In this document: piece after piece, positions 35,101 through 45,412 of the stretch
Position numbering within the stretch: position 1 is the first letter of the stretch
Layout: each line of letters begins with the position of its first letter
DNA from: an uncultured Ruminococcus sp.
Lineage (GTDB): Bacteria; Bacillota; Clostridia; Oscillospirales; Acutalibacteraceae
DNA: 50,366 nt
Assembly: GCA_902767845.1 (NCBI GenBank)
Contig: CACXIV010000008.1
Coordinates: 1 to 50,366, forward strand
Reading direction: 5' to 3'
Position numbers and translations under genes: made by a program
Notes under the pieces: model-generated
What the model was told of the DNA's origin: nothing
Database searches by the model: none
What the model saw: only the letters and a program-made list of their open reading frames with translations

Positions 35101-36683
35101 CGCCGCCGCCTCACCACGATATTTACTCTATCGAGGATCTGGCGCAGCTTATATACGACCTTAAAAACGCGAATAAAAACGCCCGTATTTCCGTAAAGCT
35201 CGTCTCCGAATGCGGAGTCGGCACGGTCGCCGCGGGCGTGGCAAAGGCAGGCGCGGGAGTTATCCTGATCTCGGGATATGACGGCGGCACCGGCGCCGCT
35301 CCGAGAAGCTCTATCTACAACGCCGGACTCCCGTGGGAGCTCGGACTCGCCGAGGCTCACCGCACCCTGATCATGAACAATCTCAGGAACAAGGTGGTCA
35401 TCGAGACCGACGGCAAGCTCATGACCGGCCGCGACGTCGCGATAGCGGCGATATTGGGCGCGGAGGAATACGGCTTCGCCACCGCTCCTCTCGTTACCCT
35501 CGGCTGCGCAATGATGCGCGTCTGCAACCTTGACACATGTCCGTTCGGCGTCGCCACACAGAATCCCGAGCTGAGAAAGCGCTTTGCCGGCAAGCCCGAA
35601 TACGTTGTCAACTTCATGCGCTTTATCGCTATGGAGCTCAGGGAGTATATGGCGGCTCTGGGCGTGCGCACGCTCGACGAGCTCGTCGGAAGGACCGACC
35701 TGCTCAAAAAGCGCGCCGGACTCTCGGAAAGAGAGAACAAGATCGATCTTTCCGCTCTCATCGGCGGCTCGGATAATGAAAAAATACACTATACCGACAA
35801 GAGCCTCTACGACTTCAAGCTCGGCTCAACGCTCGATTCAAGACAGCTTGAAAAAAGGTTCGACCTCGGCAAAAATAAACCTCAGAAGATAGAGATAGAC
35901 GTCAAAAACACCGACCGCTCGCTCGGCACAGCCTTCGGCTCCGAGATAACGAAGCGCTACGGCGGCTCGCTCGGGGACGATACGTTCACGGTGGTCTGCA
36001 ACGGCTCCGGCGGTCAGAGCTTCGGCGCGTTCATTCCAAAGGGACTCACGCTCGAGCTCGCCGGCGACAGCAACGATTACTTCGGCAAGGGTCTGTCGGG
36101 CGGCAAGCTAAAGGTTTATCCGCCCAAGGGCTCAAAATTCAAGGCCGAGGAGAACATCATAATCGGCAACGTCGCCCTTTACGGCGCGACAAGCGGCAAG
36201 GCTTTCATCAACGGCGTGGCAGGCGAGCGCTTCTGCGTGCGCAATTCGGGAGCCGAGGCGGTCGTCGAGGGAGTCGGCGACCACGGCTGCGAGTACATGA
36301 CGGGCGGCTGCGTAGCGGTGCTCGGAAAAACCGGCAAAAACTTCGCCGCGGGAATGTCGGGCGGCGTAGCGTATGTATTCGACGAGCATCACCACCTCTA
36401 CAGAAGGCTCAACAAGGAGCTTGTGGAGTGCACCGAGCTCAGCGACAAGTCCGATATCGAAAGGCTCAGGTCGCTAATCAAAGAGCACGTCGAGGCTACC
36501 GGCTCGGAAAAGGGCAAGCGCATCCTCGCGGACTTCCCGAGCTACCTGCCGCTGTTCAAGAAGATCATCCCCTATGATTACAAGCGCATAACGCGCGAGA
36601 TAGCCTCGAACGAGGCAAAGGGCTTCGATCCCGACCAGGCGAGGATAGAGGCGTTTTACAAGATGATAAAGGAGGAGAAATAA
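32166..36683 (+). CDS. gltB: Glutamate synthase large subunit
   Basis: The 1505-residue enzyme transfers the glutamine amide to 2-oxoglutarate. The start chosen is ATG 32166 with AAAGGAAG eight bases before it. The N-terminal class II amidotransferase would be exposed by removal of a short leader up to the Cys of DNCGIGAV. The FMN-binding synthase domain (about 800-1190) contains the GYDGGTGAAP block and the 3Fe-4S cysteines in LGCAMMRVCNLDTCPFG. The C-terminal GXGXG beta-helix (about 1230-1450) has repeated Gly-rich turns. It overlaps gltD by TAATG. Ammonium assimilated by GlnN feeds it. Confidence 0.98.
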   Translation: MKENTLYSPRFEHDNCGIGAVVNIRGIKSHAAVENALTIVETLEHRAGKDADGKTGDGVGILLQISHKFFKKAAAQIGISLGDERDYGVGMFFFPQNWLLRNQAKKMFEIIAEKEGLNILGWRKVPHDENAIGQRALDCMPNIQQCFIARPEGVKKGLDFDRRLYVARRVFEQSNEDTYVVSLSSRTVVYKGMFLVGDLRNFFSDLRDDDFESAIALVHSRFSTNTNPSWQRAHPNRMIVHNGEINTIRGNADKMLAREENMRSEHLKGDLDKVMPVVNTEGSDSAMLDNTLEFLVMSGMDLPLAVMITIPEPWDRNGTMNRKEKDFYQYYATMMEPWDGPASILFSDGDVMGAVLDRNGLRPSRYYITDDDFLILSSEVGALPVAPEKIVKKDRLRPGKMLLADTVRGCLIDDEEIKTRYASKQPYGEWLDGNLIRLKELRIPNAKVEEHHREERRRLQKAFGYTYEEVMTSILPMARDGAEQIASMGTDSPIPPLSNEPQPLFNYFKQLFAQVTNPPIDAIREEIVTSTTVYLGESGNILEEKPENCKVIKIHNPILTSTDILKLKNMRESGFKVAVIPALYYKNTRLKKAIKRLFIEADKAVSGGANILILSDRGVDENHLAIPSLLAVSALHQHLVETKRRTSLSIVLESAEPREVHHFATLLGYGATAINPYLAQETIHELIHDDLLDKDYYAAVNDYNDAVLHGIVKIASKMGISTIQSYLGSQIFEAIGISRAVIDEYFTGTVSRVGGVDITDIEKNVDALHTAAFDPLGLGTGTELPSRGSHKFRSGREEHLYNPQTIHTLQAATRTGDYGLFKKYSSMITDEMSPVSLRGLLDFNYAENPVPIDEVESVDEIVKRFKTGAMSYGSISREAHEALALAMNSLHGKSNSGEGGESPERLLTKGTKKDRCSAIKQVASGRFGVTSEYLNSADEIQIKMAQGAKPGEGGHLPGNKVYPWIAKTRHSTPGVSLISPPPHHDIYSIEDLAQLIYDLKNANKNARISVKLVSECGVGTVAAGVAKAGAGVILISGYDGGTGAAPRSSIYNAGLPWELGLAEAHRTLIMNNLRNKVVIETDGKLMTGRDVAIAAILGAEEYGFATAPLVTLGCAMMRVCNLDTCPFGVATQNPELRKRFAGKPEYVVNFMRFIAMELREYMAALGVRTLDELVGRTDLLKKRAGLSERENKIDLSALIGGSDNEKIHYTDKSLYDFKLGSTLDSRQLEKRFDLGKNKPQKIEIDVKNTDRSLGTAFGSEITKRYGGSLGDDTFTVVCNGSGGQSFGAFIPKGLTLELAGDSNDYFGKGLSGGKLKVYPPKGSKFKAEENIIIGNVALYGATSGKAFINGVAGERFCVRNSGAEAVVEGVGDHGCEYMTGGCVAVLGKTGKNFAAGMSGGVAYVFDEHHHLYRRLNKELVECTELSDKSDIERLRSLIKEHVEATGSEKGKRILADFPSYLPLFKKIIPYDYKRITREIASNEAKGFDPDQARIEAFYKMIKEEK

Positions 36684-38164
36684 TGGGAAAGCCTACCGGA
36701 TTTATGGATTATAAGCGAGAGGACGCCCCGGCCTTCTCCGTAAAAGAAAGAATAAAGAATTTCAACGAGTTCCACGAGCCGCTCGGCGAGGAGGAACAGC
36801 GCAGACAGGGCGCTCGCTGCATGGAGTGCGGCGTGCCGTTCTGCCAGTCGGGAATGAATATCGGCGGAATGATCTCAGGCTGTCCGCTCAACAACCTTAT
36901 CCCCGAATGGAACGACCTCGTTTATCGCGGCTCATACGAGCGCGCGTACAAAAGGCTCAGGCTCACAAACAATTTCCCCGAATTTACCTCACGGGTATGC
37001 CCCGCGCTTTGCGAAAAGGCATGCACCTGCTCCGCCAACGGCGACGCCGTTTCGGTAAGGGGCAACGAGTACGCAATAGTCGAAAGAGCGTACCGCGAGG
37101 GCTGGGCAAAGCCCGAGCCGCCCAAGGTTCGCACCAACAAAACGGTCGCCGTTATCGGCTCGGGACCTTCGGGACTCGCCGCCGCCGATCAGCTCAACCG
37201 GCGCGGTCACAGCGTCACCGTCTTTGAGCGCAGCGACAGGATAGGCGGCCTGCTGATGTACGGAATCCCGAACATGAAGCTCGAAAAAAGGTTCATCGAG
37301 CGCAGGGTAGAGATAATGAAGTCCGAGGGCGTAGAGTTCAAAACAGGCGTGAACGTCGGAAAGGACATCACCGCCAAGGAGCTTTTGGAGCGGTTCGACC
37401 GCGTTATCCTCGCCTGCGGAGCGTCTAACCCGCGCGACATCAAGGTGGACGGCAGGGACGCCGAGGGCGTGTACTTCGCCGTTGACTTTCTGAAATCAAC
37501 CACAAAGGCGCTCCTTGACAACGGACTTAAAGAGGGCTACATCTCCGCCAAGGGCAAAAACGTCATCGTCATCGGCGGCGGCGACACCGGCAACGACTGC
37601 GTCGGTACCTGCGTTCGCCACGGAGCTAAAAGCGTGCTCCAGCTCGAGATGATGCCGAAGCTCCCCGACCAAAGGGCTGAGAACAACCCGTGGCCTCAGT
37701 GGCCGCGCGTCTGCAAAACCGACTACGGTCAGGAGGAGGCGGCTGAGGTGTTCGGCAGCGACCCGAGGATATATCAGACCACCGTCAGCAGATTTGTAAA
37801 GGACAAGGACGGAAAATTAAAGGGAGCGGTGCTGATGAGCCTCAAGCCCGAGACCGATAAAAAGACAGGCAGGCTCACAATGAAGCCCGTAGAGGGCAGC
37901 GAGCGCGAGGTGAGCGCCGAGCTCGTGCTTATCGCCGCAGGATTTTTGGGCAGCGAAAGCTACGTCACGGAAGCCTTCGGCGCAAAGACCGACGCGCGCA
38001 CAAACGTGGCTACCGAAAACAACACCCATCAAACCTCCGCTCAGCGCGTGTTCACCGCAGGCGATATGAGAAACGGTCAGTCGCTCGTAGTCCGCGCTAT
38101 CCGCGACGGACGCGACTGCGCCCGCGAGGTGGATCTCAGCCTTATGGGCTACACGAATCTGTAA
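36683..38164 (+). CDS. gltD: Glutamate synthase small subunit
   Basis: The 493-residue subunit supplies electrons from NAD(P)H to GltB. Cysteine motifs near the N-terminus (CMECGVPFCQSG, then GCPLNN and CPALCEKACTC) hold two Fe-S clusters. The FAD-binding GSGPSGLAAADQL (about 157-169) and the NAD(P)H-binding GGGDTGNDCVGT follow, and the C-terminus has FTAGDMRNGQSLVV. The start overlaps the gltB stop by one base and GGAGG lies before it. It is translationally coupled to gltB and followed by pyrG after 12 bases. Confidence 0.97.
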   Translation: MGKPTGFMDYKREDAPAFSVKERIKNFNEFHEPLGEEEQRRQGARCMECGVPFCQSGMNIGGMISGCPLNNLIPEWNDLVYRGSYERAYKRLRLTNNFPEFTSRVCPALCEKACTCSANGDAVSVRGNEYAIVERAYREGWAKPEPPKVRTNKTVAVIGSGPSGLAAADQLNRRGHSVTVFERSDRIGGLLMYGIPNMKLEKRFIERRVEIMKSEGVEFKTGVNVGKDITAKELLERFDRVILACGASNPRDIKVDGRDAEGVYFAVDFLKSTTKALLDNGLKEGYISAKGKNVIVIGGGDTGNDCVGTCVRHGAKSVLQLEMMPKLPDQRAENNPWPQWPRVCKTDYGQEEAAEVFGSDPRIYQTTVSRFVKDKDGKLKGAVLMSLKPETDKKTGRLTMKPVEGSEREVSAELVLIAAGFLGSESYVTEAFGAKTDARTNVATENNTHQTSAQRVFTAGDMRNGQSLVVRAIRDGRDCAREVDLSLMGYTNL

Positions 38165-39775
<1,611 letters not shown>

Positions 39776-39781
39776 CCAAGC

Positions 39782-39849
39782 GTCCCCGGAGAGCTTCTTC
39801 GGGGGCTTTTTCACGCCCGAAAAAGCCGTGTTCGGGCGCTCTGTTTTTT
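39782..39849 (+). terminator. Double terminator after pyrG
   Basis: The first hairpin CCCCGGA/TCTTCGGGG is followed by CTTTTT (39782-39811). The second, CGCCCGAA/TTCGGGCG (39814-39838), is followed by six T (39844-39849). Confidence 0.85.
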
Positions 39850-39898
39850 AAACAAAAAAACACGCCCAAACCGCCTTGAAAAAAAGTCGGAAAATATA

Positions 39899-39927
39899 TT
39901 GACAACGAAAAAGCAAAGTGATAAAAT
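39899..39927 (+). promoter_or_regulatory. Promoter of the DUF1858-hydrolase pair
   Basis: TTGACA (39899-39904), 17 bases and TAAAAT (39922-39927). Confidence 0.8.
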
Positions 39928-39979
39928 CCAATCGGAAAACCTAAGATACGTACTAAAAAACCGAATGGGAGGTATTGTT

Positions 39980-40204
39980 ATGACATTCAACGGAAGCACA
40001 AAACTCACAGACATCCTCAGGGAGTACCCGTGGCTGCCGGACGAGCTGGTAAAGCTTGACGACAGGTTCAAGATCATCAAAACGCCGGTCGGCAGGGCGC
40101 TCATCAAAAAAATGACGATAACGGATATGAGCAAAAAGATCGGTTATTCCGAGGAGGATATCATCGGCCGGCTCAAAAGCATGATAGAGGAGCATGAAAA
40201 ATAG
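39980..40204 (+). CDS. DUF1858 domain protein
   Basis: The start is ATG 39980 with GGGAGG eight bases before it; the longer in-frame ORF begins inside the promoter. The 74-residue protein fits the DUF1858 pattern: a STKLTDILREYPW start, then a PVGRALIKKMTITDMSKKIG middle in which helix two looks like a small DNA- or protein-binding helical unit. The end is IGRLKSMIEEH. The domain is often found alone or fused to Fe-S or redox enzymes; its job is unknown. The hydrolase gene follows after 24 bases, so the two are probably cotranscribed. Confidence 0.85.
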   Translation: MTFNGSTKLTDILREYPWLPDELVKLDDRFKIIKTPVGRALIKKMTITDMSKKIGYSEEDIIGRLKSMIEEHEK

Positions 40205-40228
40205 GCTCCGCGTCAGGGAGGTGTAGGA

Positions 40229-41638
40229 ATGAAGGCTATTCTTAACAAATCGGATCAGGCGATCCAATCGGCGGCGCCGGCCGCTTCCGCCCGTAAAACG
40301 CAGGCTAAGGTCATCACGGGCGAGTTCATTATGTACACCTATGATTCCACGGAATCAAAGACCTATTACTACAGCGACGATTATTTTTCACAGTCGGGCA
40401 AAATTGAAAACGAGCACCTCAGGACAATGTCCGCGGCGGTCGCGCTGACAATGGTCGGAGTATCGAAAAACCCGTCCGAGCGCTTCGGCAAGCTCCCTCG
40501 CGAGATCGGCTTTTCCGACATAGCCGCGTATGAGCTCGACAAAACCGGACACGATACTGTTGGTTTGCTCATCGCGCGCAGGGATATCGACGGCACGCCG
40601 GTCATCCTCGCGGCGATCAGGGGCGACGGCTACGGCAACGAGTGGACATCGAGCCTTGCCGCCGGAGTTCAGGGCGATCCGGACGGCTTCGCGGCTTCAG
40701 CGGAGAAGGTCGCGCGGAGGGTAAGGGAGTATATCCGCGACAATAATATCGAAAAAGCCAAGATATGGGTCACGGGGTTCAGCCGCGGCGGAGGGGTCGC
40801 AAACCTGTTCGGCGCCGCGCTCAACGAGGATCCGAAGGGCTTTCGCACTACGGAAAACGACATTTACGTCTACACCTTTGAAGCTCCGAACGTCTCATCC
40901 TCGCCGAAAGCCTACGCCAATGTCCGCAATATAATCAACAGCGGCGACGCGGTCACTCACCTTCTGCCCGAGGGCTGGGGATTCGGCAGAAACGGCGTGG
41001 TTCTCGATATCGGCGATCCCGGCGAAACTATAATGACTAAGCAGCTCACCGCGCTTGAGCCTTATATCGAGGACTTCAAAAGCGCGAGCCTGCCCGGGTT
41101 CCTCGCGGAGTGCTCAGACCTCATCGCCCGAGCGGTCAGCCGCGAAAAATACGCCGACGGCTTTCAGGATACCGCCGGCAGGCTCATGTGCCTGTACGAA
41201 AACCTCGCCGGAGCCGAAAGAAAGGCGCTCAGCGCGTTTTTCGCTCGGCTTGCGGAAAATATCAAATCGGATGAAAAGCTGGCGGACGCGCTCGGAGAGG
41301 TGTTTGAGGACGCCGCGTCCGGGCAGACTGCCGACGACGTTACCGGGCTGATCCTCCGCAATTTTGAAAAGACGACCCGTGAGCTCGGCAAGCCGGTGAA
41401 CGACGAAAAATACGAGCTGATCAAAAACTCCGCGGAGCCGATCGTAAAAACCGTTATGCCGGTAATAAACGAGGACCTCATGACCGAGCTTGCAGGCGAA
41501 AGCGGAGAGCCCGAGGAGGTCGTGCTCTATCACGTCGCGAGCTTTGCCGCCAACGCCGGAGAAATTTTCTCCCACCACTTCAACAACAGGATGTTCTCAA
41601 AGCTCGAAAAGCTCGATTCCTTCTACGGACAAAACTGA
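40229..41638 (+). CDS. Alpha/beta hydrolase, class 3 lipase-like
   Basis: The 469-residue protein has the nucleophile elbow GFSRGG (GxSxG, near 185-190) preceded by an AAIRGD oxyanion-type strand. A later NSGDAVTHLLPEGWGFG segment could supply the acidic and His residues, as in class 3 lipases. No signal peptide or membrane helix is visible, so it should be cytoplasmic. The C-terminal 190 residues are a helical region without a recognised domain. The start follows GGAGGTGTAGGA. The natural substrate is unknown and the lipase label rests on the fold pattern only. Confidence 0.75.
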   Translation: MKAILNKSDQAIQSAAPAASARKTQAKVITGEFIMYTYDSTESKTYYYSDDYFSQSGKIENEHLRTMSAAVALTMVGVSKNPSERFGKLPREIGFSDIAAYELDKTGHDTVGLLIARRDIDGTPVILAAIRGDGYGNEWTSSLAAGVQGDPDGFAASAEKVARRVREYIRDNNIEKAKIWVTGFSRGGGVANLFGAALNEDPKGFRTTENDIYVYTFEAPNVSSSPKAYANVRNIINSGDAVTHLLPEGWGFGRNGVVLDIGDPGETIMTKQLTALEPYIEDFKSASLPGFLAECSDLIARAVSREKYADGFQDTAGRLMCLYENLAGAERKALSAFFARLAENIKSDEKLADALGEVFEDAASGQTADDVTGLILRNFEKTTRELGKPVNDEKYELIKNSAEPIVKTVMPVINEDLMTELAGESGEPEEVVLYHVASFAANAGEIFSHHFNNRMFSKLEKLDSFYGQN

Positions 41639-41728
41639 GCGCTCAAAGCAGGCGGCGATGACGGCGCGAAAAATACGGCGACTGAACGGAACGCCGAAAA
41701 AGCCTGAACGGAACACACATTAAAGCCA

Positions 41729-41769
41729 AACGGCAAAGCGGAAAAGCAAACCGCCTTTGCCGTTTTTTC
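41729..41769 (+). terminator. Terminator after the hydrolase gene
   Basis: AACGGCAAAGCGG pairs with CCGCCTTTGCCGTT with one bulge, followed by TTTTTT. The stretch 41639-41728 holds no visible gene. Confidence 0.85.
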
Positions 41770-41833
41770 TATTGCAAATCAGCGCGTTTTATAGTATTAT
41801 GTAAATGGCAATAATTAGCATAAAGGTGATTTT

Positions 41834-42220
41834 ATGGCGAAAAAGCTTACAAAAAAACTGACGGTAAAAAAAGAAAACCTCGCCTCGCATGTCGGCAGCG
41901 GAAGTCTTGACGTGCTCGCGACCCCGGCGGTAGCCGCTCTTATGGAGGGCGCCGCGGCTCAGCTCGCCCAAAGCGTTTTGGAGAACGACGAGCTAACCAC
42001 GGTCGGCACGGCTATCAATATCGAGCATATCAGCCCGACCCCGGAAGGCGCCGAGGTAGAGGCCGAGGCGGTCTTGGTAAAGACAGAGGGAAGGATGTAT
42101 TGTTTTGAGCTCACCGCGCGCGACAGCGCCGGCGAGATAGCCCGCGGCACCCACACAAGGGTGAGCGTGAACGCGGAAAAATTCCAGAAAAAGGCGGATT
42201 CAAAGTTTGATGAAGTATAA
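41834..42220 (+). CDS. FlK-like hotdog thioesterase
   Basis: The 128-residue protein has the hotdog-fold pattern of the fluoroacetyl-CoA thioesterase family: HVGSGSLDVLATPAVAALME, then TVGTAINIEHISPTP with the conserved Thr/His region, and GTHTRVSVN near the end. Conserved positions match the Thr, Glu and His expected at the active site (VLATP...LMEGAA, GTH). Members hydrolyse various short acyl-CoAs and most do not act on fluoroacetate, so the substrate is open. It overlaps the next phosphatase gene by 11 bases. The start follows AAAGGTGATTTT. Confidence 0.9.
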   Translation: MAKKLTKKLTVKKENLASHVGSGSLDVLATPAVAALMEGAAAQLAQSVLENDELTTVGTAINIEHISPTPEGAEVEAEAVLVKTEGRMYCFELTARDSAGEIARGTHTRVSVNAEKFQKKADSKFDEV

Positions 42221-42863
42221 GTATGTTTTGTTTGACCTTGACGGCACGGTGAGCGCCAGCGCGGAGGGGATACGCATGTCGCTCGAGTACGCTCTCGATA
42301 CTCTCGGCGTGCCAAAGCCCGACCTTGACGATTACACCCTTTACATCGGACCGCCGCTTATCGACACCTTCACCAACCTCTGCGGACTCGATCCCGAAAC
42401 CGCTGAACGCGGCGCCGGTATTTACCGCGAATATTACGACAAAGAGGGAAAATACCGCAACCGCGTTTACGACGGCATACCCGAGGTGGTCAATGCCCTT
42501 CGCTCCAACGGGGTCAAATGCGCCATCTGCACCTCAAAGCAAAAGCCCGTGGCGGACGGAGTAGCCGCCCTGCTCGGGATAGAAAAGCTGTTTGACAAAA
42601 TAGTCGGCTCAACGCTCGACAATACGATAAAGGACAAAAAGGATCTGATCCCCTACGCGCTCTCTCAGCTCGGCGGAGATATCTCGCGCGACAGGGCTGA
42701 CGTAGTCATGCTCGGCGACAGCCGGTTCGACGCCGCCGGCGCGCGGCTCTGCGGCATTGATTTTATCGGCGTAAGCTACGGCTACGGCTCGGTAGAGGAG
42801 ATGAAGCGCGAGGGAGCGATAGCGATCGCCGATTCCCCCGAGGAATTACTTAATTATTTATAG
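42210..42863 (+). CDS. HAD-family phosphatase, Gph/PGP-like
   Basis: The 217-residue enzyme has HAD motif I FDLDGT (nucleophile Asp about residue 9), motif II CTSK, the Lys of motif III and motif IV MLGDSRFDAAGA. A four-helix cap lies between motifs I and II (about 17-80). The arrangement is that of phosphoglycolate phosphatase-like HAD hydrolases of subclass I. The start overlaps the thioesterase gene by 11 bases, indicating one transcript. The exact substrate (2-phosphoglycolate, pyrophosphate or sugar phosphates) cannot be read from the sequence. Confidence 0.92.
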   Translation: MKYKYVLFDLDGTVSASAEGIRMSLEYALDTLGVPKPDLDDYTLYIGPPLIDTFTNLCGLDPETAERGAGIYREYYDKEGKYRNRVYDGIPEVVNALRSNGVKCAICTSKQKPVADGVAALLGIEKLFDKIVGSTLDNTIKDKKDLIPYALSQLGGDISRDRADVVMLGDSRFDAAGARLCGIDFIGVSYGYGSVEEMKREGAIAIADSPEELLNYL

Positions 42864-42917
42864 CATAACCGCGCCGTTTTGCGCATATGTATCAATATAC
42901 GCAAAGCGGAGGGAATT

Positions 42918-43412
42918 ATGTTTGTATTGAGATTCAAGGCAAAAAACCGCGGCAAGGCGCTGCGGTACTCGCTGATCGCGGCACTGATAATATTTTTGGT
43001 GATTTTCGCGGTCGTAAAAAACAGCGGAGCAAAAGCCGACACCGCCACCTGCGACGAGCTCGGCGAGTATTCGGTCGCGGCTTTGACAGAGGAACAGCAG
43101 CTTGACGTACTGCGCTCCTTCGGGATAGAAAACGCCGAGCTGACCGAAAGCGACGAGATAACCATACCCGAGGAATTTAATTCCTTAACAGAAAAATACA
43201 ATGAGCTTCAAAAAAAGATCGGGCTCGATCTGAGCCCGTACAAGGGACAAAAAGCGGAAAGGCTCATCTTTAAGTATTCGCCCGGCGGCAGCGGCGAGGG
43301 CTACGCGGTCTTGCTGATAAACGACGGCAGGCTGATCGGCGGCCATTTGACGAGCCGGGTGTACGGAGACGAGGTAAGACCGCTGACGGACGGTAAAAAT
43401 GGAACGACTTGA
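42918..43412 (+). CDS. DUF4830 membrane-anchored protein
   Basis: The start is ATG 42918 with GGAGG five bases before it. The 164-residue product has a basic N-terminus (RFKAKNRGKALRYS) and one membrane helix (about 17-38). An outer domain follows that fits DUF4830: a helix with TEEQQLDVLRSFG, ITIPEEFNSLTEKYNELQKKIGLDL, then GYAVLLINDGRLIGG. The family is found in Clostridia and has no known role. The 3' end overlaps the pseudouridine synthase gene by 14 bases, so the two are coupled in translation. Confidence 0.85.
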   Translation: MFVLRFKAKNRGKALRYSLIAALIIFLVIFAVVKNSGAKADTATCDELGEYSVAALTEEQQLDVLRSFGIENAELTESDEITIPEEFNSLTEKYNELQKKIGLDLSPYKGQKAERLIFKYSPGGSGEGYAVLLINDGRLIGGHLTSRVYGDEVRPLTDGKNGTT

Positions 43413-44121
43413 CAAATTCATTTCTTCGCGCGGCACGCTTAGCCGAAGCGACGCTCAAAAGCGGATCAGGCGCGGCGACGTCACGCTCAACGGCGAGGTT
43501 TGCAGATCTCCCGAAAAAAAGCTCGACCCCGAAACCGACAGGGTGGAGCTGAGCGGACAGGCTGTCTGCGGCGACGAACACATCTACATAATGCTAAACA
43601 AGCCTGCCGGCGTAGTATCCGCGACGAGGGACAACACCGCGAAAACGGTGATCGACATTCTTCCGCCCGAGCTCAGACGCGACGGGCTTTTTCCGGCTGG
43701 GAGGCTGGACAAGGACACCGAGGGACTGCTGATAATCACCGACGACGGCGATTTTGCCCACAGGATGCTCTCGCCCAAAAAGCATGTCGAAAAGCAGTAC
43801 GTAGCCGAGCTCGACTCCGAGATCACCCCGGATATGATAAAAAGGTTTGAAGCCGGCATAGTCCTCGAAAACGGTACGCGCTGCATGCCGGCAAAGCTCA
43901 AAATCGCCGAAAACAGTCAAAATTCTACAGGTATCGTCACGATTTGCGAGGGTAAGTTCCACCAGGTAAAGAAAATGTTTGCCGCGTGCGGTTTAAAAGT
44001 TGTGCACCTTCAACGAATATCGGTCGGAAATTTGTATCTTGATGGCAATTTGCCCATAGGAAGCGCTAAAAAATTGACAAAATTAGAAATAGAGGCAATT
44101 TTTGTTGGCAAAATACACTAA
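43399..44121 (+). CDS. RsuA/RluB-family pseudouridine synthase
   Basis: The 240-residue enzyme converts a uridine of rRNA to pseudouridine. It has an N-terminal S4 RNA-binding domain (about 1-60: ERLDKFISSRGTLSRSDAQK, then RRGDVTLNG) and a catalytic domain with the active-site Asp in GRLDKDTEGLLI. The later blocks KQYVAEL and EGKFHQVKKMF complete it. RsuA modifies 16S and RluB 23S rRNA; the target here cannot be told. The start lies inside the end of the DUF4830 gene (14-base overlap). Confidence 0.94.
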   Translation: MERLDKFISSRGTLSRSDAQKRIRRGDVTLNGEVCRSPEKKLDPETDRVELSGQAVCGDEHIYIMLNKPAGVVSATRDNTAKTVIDILPPELRRDGLFPAGRLDKDTEGLLIITDDGDFAHRMLSPKKHVEKQYVAELDSEITPDMIKRFEAGIVLENGTRCMPAKLKIAENSQNSTGIVTICEGKFHQVKKMFAACGLKVVHLQRISVGNLYLDGNLPIGSAKKLTKLEIEAIFVGKIH

Positions 44122-44266
44122 AATGAGGCTTTGTTTTTTACGGCGTAAATATTTTACATAAAAACTTTAGATAATATTTAGTCAAAATCCGTATAGTAAA
44201 TATTTGCGCAAAGTGGTATATTATATATTGTAAATTTAGATTTATATCTAACGGAGGTTATTGTTT

Positions 44267-45376
44267 ATGGCAAATGTATCACTTAGAAATGTTTACAAAA
44301 TTTATGACGGCAACGTAACTGCGGTTAAGGATTTCAACCTTGAGATCGCCGACAAAGAATTTATCATCTTTGTAGGCCCTTCAGGCTGCGGTAAGTCCAC
44401 AACTCTGAGAATGATCGCGGGTCTTGAGGATATCTCAAAGGGCGAGCTCTACATCGGCGACATGCTTGCTAACGACGTAGCGCCTAAGGACAGAGATATC
44501 GCGATGGTTTTCCAGAACTACGCGCTTTATCCTCATATGTCCGTTTACGACAACATGGCGTTCGGTCTTAAGCTCAGAAAGACTCCCAAGGAGGAGATCA
44601 AGAGAAGAGTAGAAGAAGCAGCCCGTATCCTCGGTATCGAGCAGTACCTCGACAGAAAGCCGAAGGCTCTCTCCGGCGGTCAGAGACAGCGTGTTGCCAT
44701 GGGTCGTGCTATCGTTCGTGATCCTAAGGTATTCCTCCTCGACGAGCCTCTTTCAAACCTGGACGCTAAGCTCCGTGCTCAGATGCGTACAGAGATCTCC
44801 AAGCTCTATCAGAAGCTCGGCACCACCTTCATCTACGTAACCCACGACCAGACCGAGGCTATGACGCTCGGTACCAGGATCGTTGTTATGAAGGACGGCG
44901 TTATCCAGCAGGTAGATACTCCTCAGAATCTTTACGACGCTCCCGACAACATGTTCGTAGCCGGCTTCATCGGATCACCTCAGATGAACTTTGTAAACGC
45001 TACAGTTGCCAAGGACGGCGGCAAGTACACCCTCAACTTTGACAAGTACAAGGTTCCCGTTCCGGACGACAAGTGCGCCGGCGGCAAGCTTGACGATTAT
45101 GTAGGCAAGGAAGTAGTATTCGGTATCCGTCCCGAGCACGTTCACGACGAGGCCGACGAGATCGCCAAGGCAGAAATGACCTTTGACGCTGTTGTTGACG
45201 TAACCGAGCTTATGGGCGCAGAGATCTATCTCTATGTCAATATTGCCGGTCAGTCCATCACAGCGAGAGTTGATCCCTCGTCAAAGGCTAAGGTCGGCGA
45301 TACTATCAAGATCTGCTTCAGCCTTGATAAGCTCCACATCTTTGACAAGGATTCCGAGAAGATCATCACAAACTGA
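44267..45376 (+). CDS. Shared sugar ABC transporter ATPase, MsmK/UgpC type
   Basis: The 369-residue protein has Walker A GPSGCGKST, the Q-loop VFQNYALYPHM, signature LSGGQRQRVAMGRA, Walker B VFLLDEPLSNLDAKLR and a C-terminal OB/TOBE domain (about 240-369) typical of MalK/UgpC/MsmK. It powers carbohydrate importers. No permease or binding protein gene is adjacent, so like MsmK or MsmX it may serve several sugar ABC systems. The ATG follows GGAGG. Its codon use is more uniform than that of neighbouring genes, in line with high expression. The upstream 145 bases are AT-rich with a likely promoter. Confidence 0.95.
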   Translation: MANVSLRNVYKIYDGNVTAVKDFNLEIADKEFIIFVGPSGCGKSTTLRMIAGLEDISKGELYIGDMLANDVAPKDRDIAMVFQNYALYPHMSVYDNMAFGLKLRKTPKEEIKRRVEEAARILGIEQYLDRKPKALSGGQRQRVAMGRAIVRDPKVFLLDEPLSNLDAKLRAQMRTEISKLYQKLGTTFIYVTHDQTEAMTLGTRIVVMKDGVIQQVDTPQNLYDAPDNMFVAGFIGSPQMNFVNATVAKDGGKYTLNFDKYKVPVPDDKCAGGKLDDYVGKEVVFGIRPEHVHDEADEIAKAEMTFDAVVDVTELMGAEIYLYVNIAGQSITARVDPSSKAKVGDTIKICFSLDKLHIFDKDSEKIITN

Positions 45377-45412
45377 TTTTTGATGTCCTCGAATTATTAA
45401 AATTGCACCGCG

